Shown: piece by piece, positions 1 to 5,059 of the stretch | How positions within the stretch are numbered: the stretch's first letter is position 1 | How the letters are laid out: each line of letters opens with the position of its first letter | Program-made: the position numbers and the translations under genes | Origin: Nitrospiraceae bacterium | GTDB lineage: Bacteria > Nitrospirota > Thermodesulfovibrionia > Thermodesulfovibrionales > UBA1546 | DNA: 5,859 nucleotides | Assembly (NCBI GenBank): GCA_003535475.1 | Contig: DOHC01000160.1 | Span: 856-6,714, forward strand | Direction: 5' to 3' | Notes under the pieces: generated by a model | What the model was told of the DNA's origin: nothing | Seen by the model: only the letters and a program-made list of their open reading frames with translations | The model's database searches: none

Positions 1-725
1 AATGCGAGCGCGGCTGCCATGCTTGCAATCCCGCCGAACATCCCGAGCACGCTCCCCTCTATAACAAAAGGCGCACGTATGAATCCCCTTGTTGCGCCAA
101 GAAGTTTAAATGTTTCTATTTCTTCTTTTCGCCTGTAAAACGCAATCTTTATGGTGCTGTAACATACAAAAATCACTCCTGCCGACATTATGATAATAAG
201 AGATAAACTGCCTGCCTTTGCCATTCCTTTGATAGAGTGGATGGAATTAAGGAATTGTTCGCCGTACTCCACCTCTGCAATGCCCTTTATTTTTTTAATC
301 TCTGCGGCGAATTTCTTAACGCTTGCGATATTGACAGATTCTTTCTTAAACTTAATCTCAATTGATGCGGGGAGAGGGTTTTCGTCAATGCCCTCAAGAA
401 TATAATCTGCATTCTTTAAAACGCCTTTTAATTCCTCCAGCGCCTTATCCTTTGCTATATATCTTGCCTGTTCAACGGCATTATTCTTTTTCAGATGGGA
501 AACTATATTCCCTGTTTCCTGCTCTGACAGCCCATCATTCAGGTAAAGCATTACTGAGAACCTTGCAGGAAGTCTTTTTGTTGCAAGGTCTATGTTATAA
601 ACAACAAAAAATGTGAGTGTGATCATAAACAGCCCTGCCGCTATTGTCAGTATTGAGAGGAGATTTATCCACTTCTCGCGCCATAAGCTCTGGAGGGCAA
701 GTCTGAACGAATATAAAAGATACAT
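1..725 (-). CDS. ftsX: Cell-division protein FtsX, C-terminus cut by window edge
   Basis: Inner-membrane subunit of the FtsEX complex, which in other bacteria relays an ATP-driven signal from FtsE to periplasmic peptidoglycan hydrolases or their activators at the septum. Translating from ATG at 725 gives 241 residues with no stop before the window ends. The usual length is about 300, so the end of TM3 and TM4 are probably missing. Visible order: a short cytoplasmic start (MYLLYSFRLALQSLWREKW), TM1 about 20-43, an extracytoplasmic domain about 44-170, TM2 about 172-194, a cytoplasmic loop with YRRKEEIETFKLLGAT typical of FtsX/MacB permeases, and the start of TM3 from about 217. The ATG shares one base with the ftsE stop (TAATG), so translation is probably coupled. 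FtsX is preferred to a generic permease because of the adjacent FtsE, the protein size and the single extracytoplasmic domain. An envC-type peptidase and a ctpA-type protease often follow in related genomes (recalled), but that lies outside the window. Confidence 0.93.
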   Translation of the reverse strand, partial: MYLLYSFRLALQSLWREKWINLLSILTIAAGLFMITLTFFVVYNIDLATKRLPARFSVMLYLNDGLSEQETGNIVSHLKKNNAVEQARYIAKDKALEELKGVLKNADYILEGIDENPLPASIEIKFKKESVNIASVKKFAAEIKKIKGIAEVEYGEQFLNSIHSIKGMAKAGSLSLIIIMSAGVIFVCYSTIKIAFYRRKEEIETFKLLGATRGFIRAPFVIEGSVLGMFGGIASMAAALA

Positions 726-1387
726 TAGCCTATCTCCTCTCCGACCATATTGCCGCTGTCAATCCTGAACACTCTCCGCCCTGTATTCCTGTAAAGTTCC
801 CTGTTATGTGTAGCGATAACAACTGTAGTTCCCCTTGCGTTTACCTCCTTAAACAAGCGCGTAATTCCTGCCGCAGTGTCCGGGTCAAGGTTGCCTGTCG
901 GCACATCGGCAAGAAGGATGGTCCGCTCTCCGACTATTGCGCGCGCAATAACTACTCTCTGCTGTTCTCCGCCTGAAAGCGCCCGCGGAAAACTGTCTGC
1001 CTTATGCCTTAAATTCACCATCTTCAATATTTCCATAACCCAATCCTGTATCTCGCTGTCCAGCATGCCTCGTATGCGCAAGGCCATGGCAACATTGTCA
1101 AAAACATTCCTGTTGTCAAGAAGCCGGAAGTCCTGAAAGACGACCCCTATGTTTCTCCTTAAAAACGGGATGCTTGATTCTTTAAGTTTGCTCAGATCCC
1201 ATTCTGCTATGGTTACACTGCCCTCATCAGGTTTTTCCGAAAGATAGATAATCTTAAGGATTGTGGATTTTCCTGCGCCGCTCGGCCCTGTCATAAAAAC
1301 CATTTCGCCTTTTTCTACGGAAAAAGTTATATTTTTAATCGCTGCCTGCCTCTCATAAAACTTAGTGACATTGGAAAAATGTATCAT
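725..1387 (-). CDS. ftsE: Cell-division ATP-binding protein FtsE (Walker B Glu replaced by Val)
   Basis: Cytoplasmic ABC ATPase that partners FtsX in the divisome. It has 220 residues, the normal FtsE length. Motifs in order: Walker A GPSGAGKST at 34-42, Q-loop Gln85 (VVFQDFRLL), signature LSGGEQQR at 137-144, Walker B ILLAD ending at Asp161, D-loop GNLD at 165-168, and H-loop His194 (ATHNREL). Residues such as FQDFRLLDNRNVFDNVA are typical of FtsE. The oddity is residue 162: families of this type carry the catalytic glutamate there (ADEPTGNLD), but here the codon at 904-902 is GTG, giving ADVPTGNLD. A valine should greatly slow ATP hydrolysis while leaving ATP binding possible; a base error is the plain alternative. 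The gene starts 3 nt after the transketolase C-half stop with only a weak Shine-Dalgarno (GAAGAGA), and its stop overlaps the ftsX start. The identity is secure; whether it hydrolyses ATP is not. Confidence 0.95.
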   Translation of the reverse strand: MIHFSNVTKFYERQAAIKNITFSVEKGEMVFMTGPSGAGKSTILKIIYLSEKPDEGSVTIAEWDLSKLKESSIPFLRRNIGVVFQDFRLLDNRNVFDNVAMALRIRGMLDSEIQDWVMEILKMVNLRHKADSFPRALSGGEQQRVVIARAIVGERTILLADVPTGNLDPDTAAGITRLFKEVNARGTTVVIATHNRELYRNTGRRVFRIDSGNMVGEEIG

Positions 1388-1390
1388 AAT

Positions 1391-2326
1391 TTATCTCTTC
1401 AATCCTTGCTTAACAGTCCTTACAATATCATCTGCTGTCAACTCGTATAATTTCATCAGTTCATCAGAAGGTCCTGAACAGCCGAATGTGTCCTTAATCC
1501 CGATTCTTTTTATAGGCACAGGATAATTCTCAGCGAGGAATTCACACACTGCTCCACCGAGCCCGCCTATAACAGAATGCTCCTCTGCTGTTACAATTAA
1601 TCCTGACGCCTTTGCGGCCTCAACAACTGCATCATTGTCCAACGGCTTGACAGTGGGCATGTTTATCACACCGGCATCAATCCCCTCTTTTTTCAGCATC
1701 TCCATTGCATCAAGCGAAACAGAAACCATTATGCCTGCTGCGATTATATTTGCATCTTTTCCTATATGGAATTTATACGCCTTTCCTATTGTGAATTTAT
1801 AGTCATCAGGCATAACCACAGGCACCTTGGACCTTCCAAGCCTGACATAAACAGGCCCGTAAAAATCAGCTATTGCCTCAATGACCTGTTTTGTCTCTAT
1901 CCCGTCTGCAGGCACAATCACGGTCATGTTAGGAAGGACTCTCATAAGGGCAATGTCTTCTATTGCCTGATGCGATGCGCCATCCTCGGCAACGGTAATC
2001 CCGCTGTGAGTTGCAACGAGCTTCACATTCAGGCTTGAGTAAGAGATTGTCTGTCTTATCTGCTCCCACGCCCGGCCTGTCTCAAAAACAGCAAATGTAG
2101 AAGCAAAAGGCAGCTTGCCTGTAAGTGAAAGGCCGCTCGCTGTGCCGATTAAATCCTGCTCTGAAATTCCGATATTATAAAATCTCTCAGGGAAAACCTT
2201 TGCAAACTTTGCTGTTTTTGTGGAACCTGAAAGGTCTGCGTCAAGCACAACAACCTCTTTCCTTTTTTTGCCCAGTTCAAGAAGCGCATCTCCGTATGCG
2301 TCCCTTGTAGCTATTCTTTCACCCAT
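1391..2326 (-). CDS. Transketolase, C-terminal (pyrimidine-binding) subunit
   Basis: Second half of a split transketolase, a cytoplasmic thiamine-diphosphate enzyme that moves two-carbon ketol units between sugar phosphates in the non-oxidative pentose phosphate pathway. It has 311 residues, as usual for stand-alone C-halves. The pyrimidine-binding domain covers about 5-170 and holds the catalytic glutamate Glu56 in NIGISEQDL, followed by FASTFAVF, the THSGIT segment with His107, and EDGASHQ with His119. The C-terminal transketolase domain covers about 190-305 (TVKPLD, TAEEHSVIGGLGG, GIKDTFGCSG). The start ATG overlaps the stop of the N-half gene by one base (TAATG) and has a good Shine-Dalgarno, AAGGAG, about 9 nt upstream. 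The two halves are expected to form an alpha2beta2-like enzyme equivalent to full-length Tkt. A DXS or pyruvate dehydrogenase E1-beta homologue is less likely, given the neighbouring N-half and the sequence pattern. In some lineages split transketolases act on other ketoses, so the exact substrate is unproven. Confidence 0.93.
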   Translation of the reverse strand: MGERIATRDAYGDALLELGKKRKEVVVLDADLSGSTKTAKFAKVFPERFYNIGISEQDLIGTASGLSLTGKLPFASTFAVFETGRAWEQIRQTISYSSLNVKLVATHSGITVAEDGASHQAIEDIALMRVLPNMTVIVPADGIETKQVIEAIADFYGPVYVRLGRSKVPVVMPDDYKFTIGKAYKFHIGKDANIIAAGIMVSVSLDAMEMLKKEGIDAGVINMPTVKPLDNDAVVEAAKASGLIVTAEEHSVIGGLGGAVCEFLAENYPVPIKRIGIKDTFGCSGPSDELMKLYELTADDIVRTVKQGLKR

Positions 2327-3156
2327 TATTCTAACTCCTTTAACGCCCTTTCCAATTCCTCTGAAGTTGGAGCCATGCCATGATACTGCACCTTTCCTTC
2401 AAAAAAGGAGACTCCTTTTCCCTTTACCGTCCTTGCAACTATCATAGTCGGTTTCCCTTTTATTCCCTCAGCCTCATCGAAAGCGCCAAGAATAGCCTTA
2501 ATATCATGCCCGTCAATGTCAATTACATGCCATCCGAATGCATCCCATTTCTCTGCAATGGGTTCAAGAGCCATTACATCGCAGCAATGCCCGTCTATCT
2601 GAAGACCGTTGTTATCTATAATTGCGCACACATTATCAAGCCGGTAATGTGCTGCTGTCATCGCTGCCTCCCACACCTGTCCCTCCTGCGTCTCTCCGTC
2701 TCCTAATATGCAGTAAACGCGTGAATTAATGCCGTCCATTTTCAGCCCCATTGCAATCCCGTTCGCAATGGACAGTCCCTGCCCTAAGGAGCCAGTGGAT
2801 ATTTCTACTCCCGGAAGCAGTTTTGAACATGGATGTCCCTGAAGCGGGCTTCCGATCTTGCGCAATGTATTCAGCAATGACCTATCAAAATACCCTGAAA
2901 GAGCAAGAACCGTATATAACAGCGGCGCTGCATGTCCTTTTGAGAGTATAAATCTGTCCCTCTCTTTCCACGCAGGGTCTTTGGGATTATGCCTCATCTT
3001 GGAAAAATACAGCACTGTTGCCACATCGGCTGCTGACAAAGAGCCGCCTGTATGGCCTGAGCCTGCCTCTGCAAGCATCTTCAGGATTTCAATCCTTACT
3101 GTCTTTGCCTGTTCTCTCAGAAACGCAATATCATTTGAGGCAGAAACCTGACTCAT
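2326..3156 (-). CDS. Transketolase, N-terminal (TPP diphosphate-binding) subunit
   Basis: First half of the split transketolase, 276 residues, the usual size for such subunits. It carries the diphosphate-binding fold of thiamine diphosphate. The TPP motif begins at GDGETQEGQVWEA (152-164) and ends with the metal-ligand asparagine pair at about 182-183 (IIDNNGLQIDG). Other active-site elements are GHTGG (His35), SKGHAAP (His75), QGHP (His108), TGSLGQGLS (121-129) and the late histidine His259 in VQYHGMAP. All are the expected transketolase elements, so the subunit looks catalytically complete. The start at 3156 forms an ATGA overlap with the stop of the upstream unknown gene and has AGGGAG about 9 nt upstream. 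Its stop overlaps the C-half start. Together the pair should interconvert pentose, tetrose, triose and hexose phosphates, supplying ribose 5-phosphate and erythrose 4-phosphate. Confidence 0.94.
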   Translation of the reverse strand: MSQVSASNDIAFLREQAKTVRIEILKMLAEAGSGHTGGSLSAADVATVLYFSKMRHNPKDPAWKERDRFILSKGHAAPLLYTVLALSGYFDRSLLNTLRKIGSPLQGHPCSKLLPGVEISTGSLGQGLSIANGIAMGLKMDGINSRVYCILGDGETQEGQVWEAAMTAAHYRLDNVCAIIDNNGLQIDGHCCDVMALEPIAEKWDAFGWHVIDIDGHDIKAILGAFDEAEGIKGKPTMIVARTVKGKGVSFFEGKVQYHGMAPTSEELERALKELE

Positions 3157-3551
3157 CTCTTTTTCTCCCTTTGCATGATGTAATCCAGAAGAATATCATC
3201 CAGAGTTTTGTCTTTAGTTTTTTTCATTTCAGGTTCAGACATGCTTGCCCCGAGCTGCTCGGGGCTTACCGGTTCTTCTTTTTTCTCTTCTTCTTCTCCA
3301 TCAACCGGATACTTCCCCGCAATTAATTCTTTAAGTATTGCCTTGTGCTGTTCCTTCATCAGTTCCCTGACGCTTTTTTTGATGTCTTTGTTTCCGATAA
3401 GGTGAGAATAACTTGTTTTTTTTGAGGCAAGGATTGTGCCTTTAATATACAGCAGCGTAACTATGATAGGGTTGTTCAATCCGCTGTCCTCTGTCTGGAC
3501 ATGATAAACCTTTCCCTTGTAGGTTACGTTATTATTATAACCGACAAGCAT
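3153..3551 (-). CDS. Conserved-looking protein of unknown function, first gene of the transketolase-ftsEX operon
   Basis: A 132-residue soluble protein that I cannot assign a function. The N-terminal part (1-55) looks like a small beta-rich domain: YNNNVTYKGKVYHVQTEDSG followed by a hydrophobic strand IIVTLLYIKGTILASKK. I recall similar YHVQTED segments in uncharacterised delta-proteobacterial and related proteins, unverified here. Residues 56-80 read as an amphipathic helix (KKSVRELMKEQHKAILKEL). Residues 84-112 are a charged, low-complexity linker rich in Glu, Lys and Pro, and 115-131 form another likely helix (TLDDILLDYIMQREK). There is no signal peptide, membrane segment or cysteine motif. 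ATG at 3551 is the first possible start, because an in-frame TAA lies nine codons upstream. The Shine-Dalgarno is poor (AGAGAG, too far). The stop overlaps the transketolase N-half start (ATGA), so it is probably co-translated with it. Part of the linker is encoded by a perfect palindrome (see repeat). Confidence 0.82.
   Translation of the reverse strand: MLVGYNNNVTYKGKVYHVQTEDSGLNNPIIVTLLYIKGTILASKKTSYSHLIGNKDIKKSVRELMKEQHKAILKELIAGKYPVDGEEEEKKEEPVSPEQLGASMSEPEMKKTKDKTLDDILLDYIMQREKKR
3247..3265. repeat. Perfect 8-bp-stem palindrome inside the unknown gene's linker
   Basis: The sequence GCCCCGAG-CTG-CTCGGGGC is a perfect 8-bp inverted repeat with a 3-nt loop. It encodes residues 96-102 (SPEQLGA) of the 132-residue unknown protein, in its disordered linker. 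The GC-rich arms contrast with the AT-richer surroundings. It could be a dispersed palindromic element that inserted in frame, or simply a chance hairpin. It is not followed by a T-run on the minus strand, so it is not a standard terminator. Confidence 0.6.
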
Positions 3552-3597
3552 TTGTGTGAATATTCTCTCTGAGATTTATTAGAAACAAGTTTAAATT

Positions 3598-3626
3598 ATT
3601 ATATTACAGCAGAGGCGGAAAATGGA
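3598..3626 (-). promoter_or_regulatory. Possible sigma-70 promoter for the transketolase-ftsEX operon
   Basis: A perfect TATAAT lies on the minus strand at 3603-3598, about 47 nt before the ATG of the first operon gene, in an AT-rich stretch. The best -35 candidates 17-18 bp upstream (TCCATT or TTCCAT, about 3627-3621) match TTGACA poorly and there is no extended TG motif. If used, transcription would begin near 3590 with a leader of roughly 40 nt. This is plausible from position, but such a -10 can arise by chance in AT-rich DNA. Confidence 0.35.
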
Positions 3627-3657
3627 AGAGGAGGACCAAAATCCCGATATAGAAAAG

Positions 3658-3751
3658 TGTCATTGCGAGCAAAGCGAAGCAATCTCGCCTTTGACGATAA
3701 GATTGCCACGAACCCTTCGGTCTACGACTCGTAGAGGTTCTCGCAATGACA
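3658..3751. repeat. 94-bp MITE-like element with 12-bp terminal inverted repeats
   Basis: The ends are perfect inverted repeats, TGTCATTGCGAG (3658-3669) and CTCGCAATGACA (3740-3751). Inside are an inverted CAATCT/AGATTG pair (3680-3685 and 3700-3705) and a near-perfect local hairpin TCTACGA-C-TCGTAGA (3721-3735), so the single strand could fold into a branched structure. There is no coding capacity. I recall the TGTCATTGCGAGCxAAGCGAAGCAATCTC pattern as a dispersed intergenic repeat in many bacterial genomes, thought to be non-autonomous and mobilised in trans, but no other copy is in this window to confirm it. No clear target-site duplication flanks it. Lying between two minus-strand gene groups, its hairpin followed by a short T-run (CTTTTC, just below 3658) might also weakly terminate the upstream transcript. 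Confidence 0.8.
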
Positions 3752-3802
3752 GATGAAACAAGGCATTGACAAGTCTAAATCGGAATTTGGAGGAGAATAC
3801 TG

Positions 3803-3949
3803 TTAAAACTCATATCGTAATTGTAAATAAATGTTGTCATTTTTATCCAGTTGCCCGAACTGGCTCCATTTTTCGCCGCCTCCGAAGATGTTTGCTCCAA
3901 CCGCGCCCCATACACTATCGGATGAATTAATATTTCCCTCCACATATCC
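3803..3949 (-). pseudogene. 3' remnant of an outer-membrane beta-barrel protein gene
   Basis: Immediately after the stop of the MtrA-like gene, and in the same frame, 48 codons are open up to a TAA at 3805-3803. They read GYVEGNINSSDSVWGAVGAN, then IFGGGEKWSQFGQLDKNDN, then IYLQLRYEF. The alternating polar/hydrophobic pattern, Gly- and Asn-rich turns and final strand ending in phenylalanine (LQLRYEF) are the signature recognised by the BAM machinery at the C-terminus of outer-membrane beta-barrel proteins. No start codon with a ribosome-binding site, signal peptide or earlier barrel strands precede it, because the upstream DNA is the end of the MtrA-like gene. I therefore read it as the last strands of a deleted or displaced porin-like gene. 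An overlapping frame open over 3990-3775 has no such pattern. The family of the parent barrel cannot be named. Confidence 0.6.
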
Positions 3950-5059
3950 TTATTTCCCCGGCGCTCTGTCCTGAATGTATTGGAATCCATAAATCATAGA
4001 GAGATATCCCTTTTCAAGCTCTCTTCCAAGATAGGCTGCATGGTCAAGCCTTGAAACAAGATTCCGTTCAATTGCCGTTGAAGCTATAAGAACCGGGTCT
4101 TCTCCATAAATGATTTCGTTCAATGTGCCATCTGCTTTATAATGCTCAAGATATATCCTGCCTTCCTCTTTCTTCGGGTAGATGATGAAAAACCCTGAAG
4201 GGTCAAGGATAAGTTTTTCTGGCTTCTGTGCCTCAAGTTGAGGCGCTTTCTTTATTGCCATTGTTCGCTCAAACCTGCCAGGATTTTTCTCTTTGCAGAG
4301 CTTAACCTCTCCTTCAATCCTTTTAATATCCTCCAGACCGCTAAGGTCAATAACCTCTACCTGTTTTCTAAAATGCTCTGTTTCTGAGAACTCAAGATTC
4401 TTTAACACAGGCATTTGCCCTTCTGAATCAATAATTCTCTTTTCATGGTTTATGCCTTTGTTAAATAGGGAAAGCAGGCTCTGCCCTGCCATATGTCCTC
4501 TGGTATCCTTTCCACAAAGGATTAAAAACCGGATATTAGGGTTTGAGATGGTATTTTTAATAATCTTTTCTATGCCGATATTTTCTGTATGGGTCTTACC
4601 AGCTATTGCAAAGTTTTCTCTTCCCAATCTTTTCGCCATAGCCTCAGCCAGCTCATCGCTTCCGAGGGTGCTTATGGCAACAGGAGATGTCTTTTTCCCG
4701 ACTATGTATTCACCCTGTTCAACAGGCCACGATGGAGGTTTCATAGTGAGTTTTATTGGAGCAGGCTTACACACCGGGCCGCATGAGCATTCCTTTTCAG
4801 CTCCCATGATTTCGTGAAGTGCATTTAATACAGGCACAGGATAGCATGGATCACATCCAAGACAATCATGAGTGACTTTAGATTTTTCAATGAGCCTTGA
4901 AAGACTAACCTTCAAGGCTCCATTCAGTTTCTCCTTCTCCAGGATCTCTTTAAATTCCATGAGTGTGTCATAAAAACATTGGCAGGTTAGGCATTTCTCT
5001 ATCTCAGAGATTCTCTCAATCTCCTCAATGAGTTTAGTTATGTCATTTAATTTTTCCAT
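3950..5059 (-). CDS. MtrA-like corrinoid-domain protein with Cys-rich N-terminus and DUF4346-like C-terminus
   Basis: A 369-residue soluble protein with three parts. Residues 1-100 hold three cysteine clusters: CLTCQC (23-28), CLGCDPC (66-72) and CSCGPVC (91-97), candidates for zinc or iron-sulfur binding. Residues about 105-250 match MtrA, the corrinoid subunit of methanogen methyl-tetrahydromethanopterin:coenzyme M methyltransferase: PPSWPVEQGEYIVG, SPVAISTL, TENIGIEKIIKN, SNPNIRFLILCGKDTRGH, AGQSL. His189 in RGHMAGQ aligns with the histidine (His84, as recalled) that ligates cobalt in methanogen MtrA, so corrinoid binding is plausible. Residues about 284-366 resemble DUF4346 (DPSGFFIIYP, HAAYLGREL, YGFQYIQD). 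The membrane anchor of methanogen MtrA is absent. The gene overlaps the ABC ATPase gene by 13 bp. A role in methyl transfer or corrinoid handling is inferred; the substrate is unknown, and no MtrB-H genes lie within the window. The start at 5059 is the only well-placed ATG but has a weak Shine-Dalgarno. Confidence 0.82.
   Translation of the reverse strand: MEKLNDITKLIEEIERISEIEKCLTCQCFYDTLMEFKEILEKEKLNGALKVSLSRLIEKSKVTHDCLGCDPCYPVPVLNALHEIMGAEKECSCGPVCKPAPIKLTMKPPSWPVEQGEYIVGKKTSPVAISTLGSDELAEAMAKRLGRENFAIAGKTHTENIGIEKIIKNTISNPNIRFLILCGKDTRGHMAGQSLLSLFNKGINHEKRIIDSEGQMPVLKNLEFSETEHFRKQVEVIDLSGLEDIKRIEGEVKLCKEKNPGRFERTMAIKKAPQLEAQKPEKLILDPSGFFIIYPKKEEGRIYLEHYKADGTLNEIIYGEDPVLIASTAIERNLVSRLDHAAYLGRELEKGYLSMIYGFQYIQDRAPGK
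4892..4920. repeat. Perfect 10-bp inverted repeat inside the MtrA-like gene
   Basis: GAGCCTTGAA (4892-4901) and TTCAAGGCTC (4911-4920) are perfect inverted copies with a 9-nt loop, within codons 47-56 of the MtrA-like gene. On the minus strand it is not followed by a T-run, so it is not an intrinsic terminator. It lies about 140 nt into the message and could slow translation or mark nothing at all. Confidence 0.5.

Noticed and set aside
190..616. Two overlapping plus-strand open frames
   Set aside because: Both are antisense to ftsX, whose minus-strand translation is continuous and recognisable throughout 725 to 1.
1766..3405. Several plus-strand open frames antisense to the transketolase genes and the unknown gene
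   Set aside because: All sit opposite strongly supported minus-strand genes and show no protein-family features of their own.
3640..3760. MITE-like element considered as a true intrinsic terminator or a small RNA gene
   Set aside because: The paired ends are about 70 nt apart with only a short T-run after the stem, and no promoter points into it. A dispersed repeat explains the structure better, though weak termination activity remains possible.
3848..3864. Inverted repeat CCAGTT/AACTGG in the beta-barrel remnant considered as a terminator
   Set aside because: The stem is only 6 bp, there is no following T-run on the minus strand, and the bases are explained by the coding remnant.
3775..3990. 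Minus-strand open frame of 71 codons beginning inside the end of the MtrA-like gene
   Set aside because: It lies in a different frame from the convincing beta-barrel tail over the same bases, has no good ribosome-binding site, and its composition does not look like a protein family. It is an overlap shadow.
4192..4206. Short inverted repeat ACCCTGAAGGGT inside the MtrA-like gene
   Set aside because: A 5-bp stem with a 2-nt gap in coding sequence is expected by chance.
4293..4817. Plus-strand open frame of 174 codons
   Set aside because: It is fully antisense to the MtrA-like coding region, whose motifs are clear. Its Ser/Phe/Leu-rich composition is typical of an antisense shadow, and no promoter or Shine-Dalgarno supports it.
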